A stretch of DNA of 37,089 nt from an uncultured Bacteroidota bacterium (GTDB lineage Bacteria > Bacteroidota > Bacteroidia > Flavobacteriales > Flavobacteriaceae): assembly GCA_902520835.1 (NCBI GenBank), contig CABYPD010000014.1, forward strand, positions 1 to 37,089, given 5' to 3'. Positions 25,483 through 33,963 of the stretch are shown here, in pieces; the stretch's first letter is position 1; every line of letters starts with the position of its first letter. A model generated the notes under the pieces. It was not told the DNA's origin. It did no database searches and was given only the letters and a program-made list of their open reading frames with translations. A program made the translations under genes and the position numbers.

Positions 25483-26034
25483 TTAACTGCTAGTTATCCA
25501 ATCAATAATTTTTGGATCTTCAGGATTTGTTCTGGGGGAAATAACCTTGTAAATTGAACCATCCTCATTTATAAGATATTTTTGGAAATTCCATGAAACA
25601 GATGAACTAATAACTCCGTTTTTAGATTTGTCAGTTAGAAATTTATACAAAGGATGCATTGACGAACCTCTAACAGAAATTTTACTCATCATTGGAAAGG
25701 AGACACCATAATTTTCTTTACAAAAATTTGCAATCTTTTCATTAGAACCAGGTTCTTGCCATAAAAAATTATTTGCAGGAAAACCTATAATAACAAAATT
25801 CATGTTTTTATATCTAGAATAAAGATTTTCTAGACCTTTATATTGAGATGTTAAACCACATTTAGATGCAGTATTAACAATCATAATTTTCTTACCCTTT
25901 AGATTACTAAAGTCAAATTCTTCACCATAAATATCTTTTACTTTGAAATCATACAGAGATTTTTCCATTGAATTATTTTGCGAAAAGATACAACTAATGC
26001 TCATAAAAAAAGTGAGGATAAATAATTTATTCAT
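25483..26034 (-). CDS. Glutathione-peroxidase-like thiol peroxidase, exported
   Basis: This 183-residue peroxidase reduces hydroperoxides. Residues 1-19 form a signal peptide (ending IFSQ), so it acts in the periplasm. It is the cysteine type: peroxidatic Cys59 in NTASKCGLT, catalytic Gln93 in QEPGSN, the tryptophan in SWNFQKYL, and a candidate resolving Cys105 in NFCKENYGVSFP. The usual FPCNQF is FPANNF here, so that optional cysteine is absent. These enzymes in bacteria normally use thioredoxin-type donors. It is packed seven to nine bases from its operon neighbours. Confidence 0.92.
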   Translation of the reverse strand: MNKLFILTFFMSISCIFSQNNSMEKSLYDFKVKDIYGEEFDFSNLKGKKIMIVNTASKCGLTSQYKGLENLYSRYKNMNFVIIGFPANNFLWQEPGSNEKIANFCKENYGVSFPMMSKISVRGSSMHPLYKFLTDKSKNGVISSSVSWNFQKYLINEDGSIYKVISPRTNPEDPKIIDWITSS

Positions 26035-26043
26035 AATAGAACT

Positions 26044-26319
26044 TTAAATAATTTCTGCAGTTAAATTGGCTGCAGAGAGCTTCTTTAACCTTGATTTAAG
26101 GTCAAAAAGCGTACCAGATTTGACTGAGCACTTACCTTTATAGTGAACAATTAATGTACATTGCTCAGCTTGCAAAGGTGTATGATCGCAAACATTTATT
26201 AAAGTTTCAATTACATGGTCAAAAGTATTGACATCATCGTTATAAAGAATTATTTGATGATGATCAGATTTAGACTGATCTGCTAATATTTCTTTTTGAG
26301 TTTTTTCTTTTATACTCAT
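26044..26319 (-). CDS. clpS: ATP-dependent Clp protease adaptor ClpS
   Basis: This 91-residue adaptor delivers N-degron proteins to ClpA/ClpC-ClpP. It has the ClpS core LYNDDVNTFDHVIETL with the conserved NDD that binds the substrate amino terminus, followed by the helical AEQCTLIVHYKGKCSVKSG segment. The N-terminal extension is short and polar, as usual. It sits between tpiA and the peroxidase gene in the leftward operon, which matches the common tpiA-clpS neighbourhood in Bacteroidota. Confidence 0.95.
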   Translation of the reverse strand: MSIKEKTQKEILADQSKSDHHQIILYNDDVNTFDHVIETLINVCDHTPLQAEQCTLIVHYKGKCSVKSGTLFDLKSRLKKLSAANLTAEII

Positions 26320-26360
26320 AACCAGTTAGTTAGAGTAAATTTACAATATTTTTTATATAG

Positions 26361-27113
26361 CTAAATTGAATTTACTATTTTAACGAAATCTTGAGCATTG
26401 AGCGATGCGCCACCAATTAAGCCTCCATCGACATCAACTTTACTAAATATATCTGATGCAGAATCAGGCTTAACACTTCCACCATAAATTATTGATATAT
26501 TATTTGAAAAATTTTCACCAAATCTTTGAGCAATATTTTTTCTAATGAAAGCATGAATTTCTTGAGCTTGATCTGGTGATGCGGTCAAACCAGTACCAAT
26601 AGCCCATACTGGTTCATATGCAATTATTAAGTTTTCGTGGTTTATTTTTTCAATTTTGAAAATCGTGTTTTTTAATTGCTTTTCAATTACATCAAAATGA
26701 AGATCATTTTTTCTGTCATTTAGGCTTTCACCAATGCAGAAAAAAACTTTAAACCCTTCATCTAATGAGTTGGAAAGTTTTTTAAGTAATATGTCGTCAG
26801 TTTCGTGATAATATTCTCTTCTTTCAGAATGACCAATTAAAACGCTATCTATACCAATACTCTTAAGCATTGATAAAGAAACTTCACCTGTATATGCTCC
26901 ACTTTTATTTTCATTAACGTTTTGTGCTAAAACTTTAATTTTAGTTCCCTTACAATGCTTAATTGATTCATTAAGAAAAGGAAATGAGGGTGATATAAAA
27001 ATATCTGTGTCATTATCTTTATTTAATTTTAACTTAATCGAATAAATTAAATCATTCGACATGATTAAATCATTATTCATTTTCCAATTTCCAGCAACAA
27101 CTTTTTTTCTCAT
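26361..27113 (-). CDS. tpiA: Triosephosphate isomerase
   Basis: This glycolytic enzyme interconverts dihydroxyacetone phosphate and glyceraldehyde-3-phosphate. The 250-residue protein has AGNWKMN with Lys11, the electrophile His95 in LIGHSERR, the base Glu167 in AYEPVWAIGTG, and the phosphate-binding IIYGGSV and GGLIGGASL near the end. All catalytic residues are present. It starts two bases after the permease gene. Confidence 0.98.
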   Translation of the reverse strand: MRKKVVAGNWKMNNDLIMSNDLIYSIKLKLNKDNDTDIFISPSFPFLNESIKHCKGTKIKVLAQNVNENKSGAYTGEVSLSMLKSIGIDSVLIGHSERREYYHETDDILLKKLSNSLDEGFKVFFCIGESLNDRKNDLHFDVIEKQLKNTIFKIEKINHENLIIAYEPVWAIGTGLTASPDQAQEIHAFIRKNIAQRFGENFSNNISIIYGGSVKPDSASDIFSKVDVDGGLIGGASLNAQDFVKIVNSI

Positions 27114-27115
27114 AT

Positions 27116-28168
27116 TTATTTTATTCTCGGGTCCAATAATTTATATAATTCATCTACAAAGATATTAATAAGGATGAAAGAAAAACTAACAATTAAAACT
27201 GAACCAATTACAACTGGCACATCTAATGTGTTTAGTGAGTTTACAATTTCTTTACCCAAACCATTCCAACCAAAAATATATTCAACAAACACTGAACCTG
27301 CCAATAAACTAGCAAACCATCCAGATAAGGTAGTAACAACTGGATTTAAAGAATTTTTAAAACAATGCTTATAAATAACTTCAAATGTAGATAAACCTTT
27401 AGCATATGCTGTTATGACATAATTTTTCTTTAAAACTTCAATTAAAGAGTTCCTCATCATCATACTTATAACTGCAATAGGTCGAATTCCTAACACAATA
27501 GACGGTAAAATTAAATTTTTAAGTTTCAATTGGTATTCATTTCCATAATCATCAAGTTCATATAAACTACCAGTCATGTTAAGTCCTGTAATATCGGAGA
27601 GTACAAACCCAAATATCCATGCAAATATAATTGCACTAAAAAATGATGGAACACTCATGCCTATTGTACTTAATACTTGAATTAAATTATCCACTAAACT
27701 TCCTTTATTCAAAGCAGAAAAAATTCCTAAAATTAAACCTAACACTATTGCTATTGTAATGGATGAAACTGCTAATACAACTGTGTTAGGAAATGTATTA
27801 GCTATTATTGAAGAGACTTTTACACCTCTTCTTTGATAAGATTCTCGTAAATAAGGAAACTTTAATACAATTGATTTAGATTTTGTATTTATTAACTTAA
27901 TATATTTATACTTATTGTCATCTAAAAAATTAAAATCTATTTCATTTTTTGAATGAAATGAGATTATTGATAAATCATTCAGATAGTATAAATATTGTTT
28001 ATATACAGGCAAGTCAAAGCCATATTTTTTATTGATAATTTTTAATTGCTCCTCATTTTCATTTTGATCCATCATCATTCTAGCTGGATCTCCAGGTAAA
28101 ACTTGAAATAAAAAAAATACTACAGTTACAACTCCAAATAGGGTGAAGAAAATATTGAGAATTTTCAT
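27116..28168 (-). CDS. DppB/OppB-type ABC transporter permease
   Basis: This 350-residue inner-membrane permease of the peptide/nickel class has the first helix followed by FQVLPGDPARMMMDQ, and ends with the conserved loop YAKGLSTFEVIYKHCFKNSLNPVVT and GSVFVEYIFGWNGLGKEIV. About 35-40 extra residues (roughly 75-115) lie in the periplasmic loop before the GVKVSSIIANTFPNTVVLAV helix, compared with enterobacterial DppB. No DppC, ATPase or binding protein lies in the window, so its partners must be elsewhere. It overlaps DUF1599 by one base and sits two bases from tpiA. Confidence 0.88.
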   Translation of the reverse strand: MKILNIFFTLFGVVTVVFFLFQVLPGDPARMMMDQNENEEQLKIINKKYGFDLPVYKQYLYYLNDLSIISFHSKNEIDFNFLDDNKYKYIKLINTKSKSIVLKFPYLRESYQRRGVKVSSIIANTFPNTVVLAVSSITIAIVLGLILGIFSALNKGSLVDNLIQVLSTIGMSVPSFFSAIIFAWIFGFVLSDITGLNMTGSLYELDDYGNEYQLKLKNLILPSIVLGIRPIAVISMMMRNSLIEVLKKNYVITAYAKGLSTFEVIYKHCFKNSLNPVVTTLSGWFASLLAGSVFVEYIFGWNGLGKEIVNSLNTLDVPVVIGSVLIVSFSFILINIFVDELYKLLDPRIK

Positions 28169-28710
28169 TACTTGATATCTTGCAAATGAATTAAAGCAAA
28201 TACAGAATAATTAATAATATCATGGTAATTTGCATCAACCCCTTCACTTACAATTGTTTTACCATGATTATCTTCAATTTGCTTGACTCTGAGGAGTTTT
28301 TGAATAATTAAATCAGTTAGTGAGCTGATTCTCATATCCTTCCATGCTTCTCCATAATCATGATTTTTTTTTAACATTAAATCTTTAACAATTTTAACCT
28401 GATTATTAAAAGCATCAATAGCTTGGCTAATATTCATATCTGGATCATCAGAAATACCTTTTTCAATTTGAATAAGAGCCATAATTGAGTAATTAATTAT
28501 TCCAATAAATTCTGGTTCTTGACCCTCATCTATTTTTTTTTCTTTATTGATTTGAAGACTTCTTATTCTTTGAGCTTTTATAAAAATTTGATCGGTAAGC
28601 GAAGACAATCTTAAAATCCTCCATGCACTACCATAATCTTTCATTTTGGTTGAAAATGTATTTGCACATTTTAAAATAATTTCGTCAAAAAGATTTGCAG
28701 TACTATTCAC
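28168..28710 (-). CDS. DUF1599 domain protein, two internal repeats
   Basis: This 180-residue soluble protein consists of two copies of the DUF1599 unit (about 22-82 and 113-176). Each has a DYGxAW...R(L/I)SSLTD motif followed by a short helix pair and an IINYSxxALI motif. The family has been linked by others to nucleotide-modification domains, but no reaction is established that I can state. In Bacteroidota it is commonly beside folP and tpiA, as here. It is the first gene of the leftward unit and diverges from folP. Confidence 0.9.
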   Translation of the reverse strand: MNSTANLFDEIILKCANTFSTKMKDYGSAWRILRLSSLTDQIFIKAQRIRSLQINKEKKIDEGQEPEFIGIINYSIMALIQIEKGISDDPDMNISQAIDAFNNQVKIVKDLMLKKNHDYGEAWKDMRISSLTDLIIQKLLRVKQIEDNHGKTIVSEGVDANYHDIINYSVFALIHLQDIK

Positions 28711-28735
28711 AAAGAATTTTTATGTAAATTTCGAA

Positions 28736-28743
28736 CAAATTTA
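28736..28743 (-). promoter_or_regulatory. Candidate -7 promoter element for the DUF1599-tpiA-bshB1 unit
   Basis: On the minus strand this reads TAAATTTG, 25 bases upstream of the DUF1599 ATG. No -33 TTTG is visible, so support is the motif and its position only. A near match on the plus strand, TAAATTTC, overlaps this intergenic region and could serve folP. Confidence 0.4.
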
Positions 28744-28768
28744 TCTAATATACTAATCCATTTAACTA

Positions 28769-29590
28769 ATGAATATTAACATACGTGGTAATCTTTATGA
28801 TTTAAGTTCGCCAAAAATCATGGGTATTCTCAATGTGACGCCGGATTCATTCTATGATGGAGGAAAGTTTAAAAATTTGAAAGAAATTTTAAAGCATGTA
28901 GAAAAAATGATTAATGATGGTATGGACATTCTTGATATTGGTGGCTACAGCTCTAGGCCTTGGGCACAAGATATAACAACTGAAGATGAATTAGAAAGGG
29001 TGATACCAGTTATTAAGGAGTTAAAAAAAATATTTCCTTCACTTATTATTTCTGTTGATACATTTAGATCATTAGTAGCTAAGAAATCACTAGATCTGGG
29101 TATTGATATTATCAACGATATTTCAGCAGGCATGTTAGATAGTAAGATGTTTGATGTAATTTCTGATTACCAATGTCCTTACATAATTATGCATATGCAA
29201 GGTTCTCCTCAAAATATGCAAAATAATCCCAACTACAATAATCCAACAAAAGAAATCATTAGCTTTTTAGCGAAAAGAGTTAAATCAGCAAGAGAAAAAA
29301 AAATAATTGATTTAATTATAGATCCTGGATTCGGTTTTGGTAAATCAATCAACCATAATTTTGAGTTATTAAGCAATCTAGAGTATTTTTCTATGCTAGA
29401 TCTTCCAATTTTAGCAGGATTTTCTAGAAAATCAATGATCTATAAAACACTTAAAATAAAAAAAGAAGAAGCTTTGAATGGAACATCTGTGTTAAATACA
29501 ATTGCTTTATTAAAAGGTATTAAAATACTAAGGGTTCATGATGTAAAGGAAGCAAAAGAATGCGTACTTTTATATAACTTAATTAAATAG
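28769..29590 (+). CDS. folP: Dihydropteroate synthase
   Basis: This enzyme joins p-aminobenzoate to the pterin diphosphate in folate synthesis and is the target of sulfonamides. The 273-residue protein has MGILNVTPDSFYDGG, DIGGYSSRPWAQ (equivalent to the DIGGxSTRP motif), IINDISAG, IIMHMQG and the substrate-binding LAGFSRKSMIY. All main motifs are intact. It is followed 24 bases later by cdaA, a standard Bacteroidota pair. Confidence 0.97.
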   Translation: MNINIRGNLYDLSSPKIMGILNVTPDSFYDGGKFKNLKEILKHVEKMINDGMDILDIGGYSSRPWAQDITTEDELERVIPVIKELKKIFPSLIISVDTFRSLVAKKSLDLGIDIINDISAGMLDSKMFDVISDYQCPYIIMHMQGSPQNMQNNPNYNNPTKEIISFLAKRVKSAREKKIIDLIIDPGFGFGKSINHNFELLSNLEYFSMLDLPILAGFSRKSMIYKTLKIKKEEALNGTSVLNTIALLKGIKILRVHDVKEAKECVLLYNLIK

Positions 29591-29614
29591 TTCAAATTAC
29601 TTAATTTTAAATTA

Positions 29615-30403
29615 TTGGAATTTTTAGACTTAATAGTATCAACAATTTTACCCATAATTGATGTTGTACTCGCAGCTGGAATGCTATATTATGCATATAA
29701 ATATTTAAGGGGAACCTCAGCAATTATTATTTTCAGAGGATTTATTCTAGTATATATAATTTGGTGGGTTACTGACATAGCCAATATGAACATACTTAGT
29801 AATATATTAGGTGGATTTATTAGTGTTGGGGTGTTTGCTTTAATAATTGTTTTTCAACAGGAAATTAGAACTTTTTTGTTAATGTTGGGTTCAAATCGAT
29901 TTACAAATAATAAATCAGTAATTAAAAGATTAAAATTATTATTCAAAATATCTCAGGAACAATCAAAAATAAATATTGATGAACTTTTCTCTGCAATAGA
30001 AAGTTTAAAAAATTCAAAAACAGGTGCTTTAATTGTTTTTGAAAGAAATACAAACTTAGATTTTGTAAAATCAGATGCAGATATCCTAAATGCAGAACTA
30101 TCTTCTTCATTAATCGAAAGTATTTTCTTCAAAAATAGTCCTTTGCATGATGGAGCTATAATAATTGAAGGTAATATAATTAGGTCAAGTAGAGTAACTC
30201 TTCCAGTCACAAAAAAAACAATTAGTAAGTCCTATGGTTTACGACACAAAGCTGCAGTTGGAATAACTGAAGACACAGATGCTATTAGTCTAGTTATTTC
30301 TGAGGAAACAGGTAAAGTTTCTTATATACAGAATGGTGCATTCTGTAAATTTAAAAACTTAGATAAACTTAAAGAATTAATTATCAATGATTTAGCTAAC
30401 TAA
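29615..30403 (+). CDS. cdaA: Diadenylate cyclase CdaA (c-di-AMP synthase)
   Basis: This enzyme makes the second messenger c-di-AMP from two ATP. The 262-residue protein has about three N-terminal membrane helices (1-80), then a DisA_N cyclase domain with SPLHDGAIII (Asp179-Gly180-Ala181) and SYGLRHKAAVGI (Arg210-His211), followed by ISEETGKVSY. The usual RHR is RHK here. The start is TTG, as no ATG precedes the first helix. Its end overlaps the opposing ABC exporter gene by 12 bases. Confidence 0.94.
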   Translation: MEFLDLIVSTILPIIDVVLAAGMLYYAYKYLRGTSAIIIFRGFILVYIIWWVTDIANMNILSNILGGFISVGVFALIIVFQQEIRTFLLMLGSNRFTNNKSVIKRLKLLFKISQEQSKINIDELFSAIESLKNSKTGALIVFERNTNLDFVKSDADILNAELSSSLIESIFFKNSPLHDGAIIIEGNIIRSSRVTLPVTKKTISKSYGLRHKAAVGITEDTDAISLVISEETGKVSYIQNGAFCKFKNLDKLKELIINDLAN

Positions 30404-32158
30404 TTCTGCTTTTTGGTACTGCAATTCAAATAATCTTTTATAATGACCATCCTTAATTTTCATTAAGTCACCGTGACTTCCCATTTCTTTAATTTCACCT
30501 TTATCTAAAACAATAATTTTATCTGAATTTAGTATAGTTGATAACCTATGGGCTATAATAATTGAGGTTTTGTTTTGAATTATTTTTGAAATAGCAAACT
30601 GAATTAACTTTTCTGTTTTTGTATCAATTGAAGAGGTTGCTTCATCCAAAATTAAAATACTTGAATCACTAATATAGGCTCTTAAAAATGATATTAATTG
30701 TTTTTGTCCTTCCGACAACATTACTCCCCTTTCTTTTACATTGTAATCATATGATCCCGGTAATTTTTTTACAAAATTATGAACTCCTATTTCTTTAGCT
30801 GCAGAAATCACATTGGCTTTAGTAATATTTTTATTGTGCAAAACAATATTATTATAAATTGAATCAGCAAATAAAAATATATTTTGAGTAACCAATGAAA
30901 TCTGAGATCTCAAAAATTTTATTGATAATTCACGAATACTTTTTCCGTCAATTAAAATATCTCCACCACTAATTTCATAAAACCTTAATAATAAATTAAT
31001 AATAGTTGTTTTCCCTGAACCAGTTGATCCAACTATTGCAATTCTCTCTCCGCTTTTTATTGTAAGATTGAATTTTTTGAATACACTATTTTTTGGCTCA
31101 TATGAGAAATCAACATTTTTAAAAATAACATTCCCGTTTATTTTCTTAAGTTTTAAATTTCCATTATCACTTATAAAGTCATTTGTATCAAGAATTTTAA
31201 AAATTCTATTCGCAGCAACCATTCCCATTTGAAGTGTATTGAACTTATCTGCAATTTGTCTTAAAGGTCTAAATAACATTTGTGAGAGTTGAATAAAAAG
31301 AAAAATAGTACCAATTGTTATGGAAGAATCATCTAACCCAACTAATCCTCCTCCATACCAAACTAATAAGCCAATGGTAATTGAGGTTGAAATTTCTGCA
31401 ACAGGGAAGAAAATAGAGTTATACCAAACAGTTTTCAACCATGCATTTTTATGTTTTTCATTGATTTTAATAAAATTTGATTTTTCAATACTTTCTCTAT
31501 TAAAAATTTGAATTTCTTTCATGCCAGATATTCTTTCTTGAACAAAAGAATTTAAATTAGCGACTTCATTTCTTACTTGATTGAATGCAGTTTTCATTGC
31601 TCTTTGGAATAACCTGGTTGCAATTAATATAAATGGTAAAACCAGAAAAACAATTAAAGAAAGTTTAATACTTAAAATAAGCATTACAACTAAAACAGAA
31701 AACATCAATAATAAATCTGAAATAATCATAAAGAGACCTTGACTAAAAATACTAGCAATTGTCTCCATATCATTAACAGATCTTGTAACTAATCTACCGA
31801 CAGATGATCTATCATAATAAGACATTTTGAAACTTATAATTCTTCTGAATAATTTAATTCGTATGTCATATACAACCTTTTGACCAAGAATATTTGCTAG
31901 AAAAACAAAAAGAAACTGAAAAGAAACTTGAAATAAAAGAACGCCTAACATTAATGATATTATAAAAATTAAACCCTCATAATCTTTAGGAGTAATATAA
32001 TTATCAACAGCTACCTTAAGCAAATATTGATTAATAATAGAAAAAACAGAAATTGAAATTGCTGCAATTAATAAAAAAATAAAATTAATCTTATAGGGAT
32101 ATACGTATTTAAGTAATCGTCTAAAAAGTTTAATATTAAATTTTTTATTTTCTGACAT
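30392..32158 (-). CDS. ABC exporter, fused membrane and ATPase domains (MsbA/LmrA type)
   Basis: This 588-residue half-transporter has six membrane helices (about 15-310) and a C-terminal ATPase. It has Walker A GSTGSGKTT (about 376-384), a Q-loop in SLVTQNIFLF, and the signature MLSEGQKQL, where the usual LSGGQ glycine is Glu. Walker B is ILILDEATSSID, with the switch histidine in IIAHRLSTI. It may export a lipid or a drug, or act as a heterodimer half; substrate cannot be told. Its start overlaps the truA end by 14 bases, so the two are likely co-transcribed. Confidence 0.93.
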   Translation of the reverse strand: MSENKKFNIKLFRRLLKYVYPYKINFIFLLIAAISISVFSIINQYLLKVAVDNYITPKDYEGLIFIISLMLGVLLFQVSFQFLFVFLANILGQKVVYDIRIKLFRRIISFKMSYYDRSSVGRLVTRSVNDMETIASIFSQGLFMIISDLLLMFSVLVVMLILSIKLSLIVFLVLPFILIATRLFQRAMKTAFNQVRNEVANLNSFVQERISGMKEIQIFNRESIEKSNFIKINEKHKNAWLKTVWYNSIFFPVAEISTSITIGLLVWYGGGLVGLDDSSITIGTIFLFIQLSQMLFRPLRQIADKFNTLQMGMVAANRIFKILDTNDFISDNGNLKLKKINGNVIFKNVDFSYEPKNSVFKKFNLTIKSGERIAIVGSTGSGKTTIINLLLRFYEISGGDILIDGKSIRELSIKFLRSQISLVTQNIFLFADSIYNNIVLHNKNITKANVISAAKEIGVHNFVKKLPGSYDYNVKERGVMLSEGQKQLISFLRAYISDSSILILDEATSSIDTKTEKLIQFAISKIIQNKTSIIIAHRLSTILNSDKIIVLDKGEIKEMGSHGDLMKIKDGHYKRLFELQYQKAELVS

Positions 32159-32900
32159 TTAAAATTTCTTTGAAATTATATTCAATTTTACACAAATATA
32201 AACCACATGCTGGAACAGAGTATCCTGCAAATTTTCTATTTTTTTTTAAAATTATCTTTTCAAAATCATCAACAGTAATTTTACCAATTCCAACTTCAAT
32301 TAATGTACCAACCACTGCTCTAACCATATTTCTTAAAAAACGATCAGCTTTGATAGAAAAAATCAAAATACCATTATTTGACTCCCATCTAGCATTCATT
32401 ATGTTACAATTAAAAGTTTTAACATCAGAATTAGACTTACTAAATGATTCAAAATCTCGATGCTTACATAATATTTTTGAAGCTTTGTTCATTAAATCAA
32501 TATCTAAATGATTTTTAAATTGATAGACTCTTTTGTGTAGTAAGGGAGTTTTTTTTTGACTGATATGATACTCATATAGCCTGGAAATAGCACTAAATCT
32601 TGCATGAGATTCATGATTTACTTTAAAAATTTTATTAACACTAATATCGTGTGGAAGGAAGGAATCAAGCCTGTGAGTAAAACCAATTAAATCAAGTTTA
32701 TTTTTATAATCAAAATGAGCTATCATTTCTTTGGCATGAACACCTGAGTCTGTTCTACCTGCACCAACAATATTTATTTTATCTTTCAATAAAATTGATA
32801 AGCAATCTTCAATAGTTTGCTGTATAGTTTGTGATTTTGGTTGTTTTTGCCAACCGTGATAATTTGAACCATCATAAGAAATTTCAAGAAAATATCTCAA
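32145..32900 (-). CDS. truA: tRNA pseudouridine(38-40) synthase TruA
   Basis: This enzyme converts uridines 38-40 of the tRNA anticodon arm to pseudouridine. The 251-residue protein starts with YDGSNYHGWQKQ, has the catalytic aspartate in GAGRTDSGVHA (Asp51), and shows FLRNMVRAVVGTLIEVG and the C-terminal PACGLYLCKIEY. All conserved parts are present. It has a -7-like box at 32923-32930 and couples to the ABC exporter gene downstream. Confidence 0.97.
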   Translation of the reverse strand: MRYFLEISYDGSNYHGWQKQPKSQTIQQTIEDCLSILLKDKINIVGAGRTDSGVHAKEMIAHFDYKNKLDLIGFTHRLDSFLPHDISVNKIFKVNHESHARFSAISRLYEYHISQKKTPLLHKRVYQFKNHLDIDLMNKASKILCKHRDFESFSKSNSDVKTFNCNIMNARWESNNGILIFSIKADRFLRNMVRAVVGTLIEVGIGKITVDDFEKIILKKNRKFAGYSVPACGLYLCKIEYNFKEILNVRK

Positions 32901-32909
32901 AAGGATTTA

Positions 32910-32917
32910 TATTTTTG
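32910..32917 (+). promoter_or_regulatory. Candidate -7 element for the phosphodiesterase gene
   Basis: TATTTTTG fits TAnnTTTG, 34 bases before the TTG start of the YfcE-like gene. It lies back to back with the candidate truA promoter, so the two would compete for the same 51-base gap. Confidence 0.35.
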
Positions 32918-32922
32918 TTAAT

Positions 32923-32930
32923 CAAAGATA
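32923..32930 (-). promoter_or_regulatory. Candidate -7 element for truA
   Basis: On the minus strand this reads TATCTTTG, identical to the candidate guaB element and 22 bases upstream of the truA ATG. No -33 TTTG is seen. Confidence 0.4.
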
Positions 32931-32951
32931 ACCAATAAGTGTTTTAAAAAA

Positions 32952-33470
32952 TTGAAAAAAATTTTAGTTCTTTCAGATACTCATAGCTACATTGATGAAA
33001 GGATAATAAGTTTTGCCTCGCAATCAGATTACATCATTCATGCAGGTGACATTGGAAACTATGATGTAATCGAGAAATTAAAATTAAATTCCAACATACA
33101 TTTTGTATACGGTAACATTGATGATAATGAAATTAGATCTTTATGTAATGATTATGAGAATTTTAGTATTGATGGATTAAAAATACTTTTAACACACATA
33201 TCAGGAAAATCACCAAAATATAATAATAAAACACTAAAAAAAATAAAACAATTCATGCCTGATATATTGATTTCCGGTCATTCACACATTTTGAGGGTTG
33301 AATTTGACAAAAAAAATAATTTATTATTTATAAATCCAGGTGCTGCCGGCAGGCACGGGTTTCACAAAAAAAGAACTATGATAAGATTTGAAATTAATAA
33401 GTCTAAAATTCAAAATATGGAAATAATTGAACTTGGATTAAGATCAAAATTACCTAATTCTGTCAAGTGA
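32952..33470 (+). CDS. YfcE/MJ0936-type metallophosphoesterase
   Basis: This 172-residue phosphodiesterase has the calcineurin-like metal motifs in order: LSDTHS (Asp9, His11), HAGDIG (Asp33), VYGNIDD (Asn55), LTH and SGHSH near residue 115. The start is TTG, because the first codon must precede KKILVLSDTHS. It probably hydrolyses small phosphodiesters in the cytoplasm, and its natural substrate is unknown. Its end overlaps the opposing DUF4293 gene by 21 bases. Confidence 0.92.
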   Translation: MKKILVLSDTHSYIDERIISFASQSDYIIHAGDIGNYDVIEKLKLNSNIHFVYGNIDDNEIRSLCNDYENFSIDGLKILLTHISGKSPKYNNKTLKKIKQFMPDILISGHSHILRVEFDKKNNLLFINPGAAGRHGFHKKRTMIRFEINKSKIQNMEIIELGLRSKLPNSVK

Positions 33471-33854
33471 ATTAATTTTAGACTGGTCTTTACTAACGGA
33501 ACTAATACAGACAAAAATTAAAAAGAATGAAAGAAAAAAATATATCAGACTTGGATCCTTAAATGAACTAATAATTGACCTTTCATCAAAAAAATTTAAA
33601 ATTCCAAAAAAAAGAGGAATGAAAAGCAGTTTTAAAATTATGATTTGAATTTTTAAATATTTGAACAAAAAAATATTAATCAATATTATTAAAATAAATA
33701 ATTCTGAAAAAAAATAGTCTTCAATATATTGTCTAAAATTACCAAAGTAATTTTCAGGAAGTGAAAATTCCTGAGTGCTATCAATTGATGCTACAATTAA
33801 AAAATTAATTAAAATTAAAAGAAGCATATAAAGTGACTGTATTCTTTGGATCAT
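33450..33854 (-). CDS. DUF4293 family membrane protein
   Basis: This 134-residue protein has four hydrophobic helices. It begins with MIQRIQSLYMLLL, the typical start of the Bacteroidota-specific DUF4293 family, which is commonly next to rho, as here. Function is unknown. The first residues may form a cytoplasmic basic anchor before helix 1. It diverges from rho. Confidence 0.85.
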   Translation of the reverse strand: MIQRIQSLYMLLLILINFLIVASIDSTQEFSLPENYFGNFRQYIEDYFFSELFILIILINIFLFKYLKIQIIILKLLFIPLFFGILNFFDERSIISSFKDPSLIYFFLSFFLIFVCISSVSKDQSKINSLDRIR

Positions 33855-33904
33855 TTTAAATTTTTAATAAAAATGCAATTTAATACAAAGTAAATAAATA
33901 TTCG

Positions 33905-33912
33905 TATATTTG
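33905..33912 (+). promoter_or_regulatory. Candidate -7 promoter element for rho
   Basis: TATATTTG is an exact TAnnTTTG match, 52 bases before the rho ATG at 33964. It overlaps the TTG at 33910 that would start a longer frame, so it argues against that longer start. Confidence 0.5.
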
Positions 33913-33963
33913 GGACGTTATCAAAATTCTTCAGATAACAACACCAAAAAATCATTTTATATT

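Noticed and set aside
32170-32511. A 113-codon open frame on the plus strand opposite truA
   Set aside because: It mirrors conserved TruA coding sequence and has no family features, so it is a by-product of AT-rich codon use.
33910-33963. An upstream TTG extension of rho by 18 codons
   Set aside because: The TTG is part of a perfect TAnnTTTG promoter match, and the extra residues have no counterpart in Rho, while the ATG at 33964 gives a standard N-terminus.
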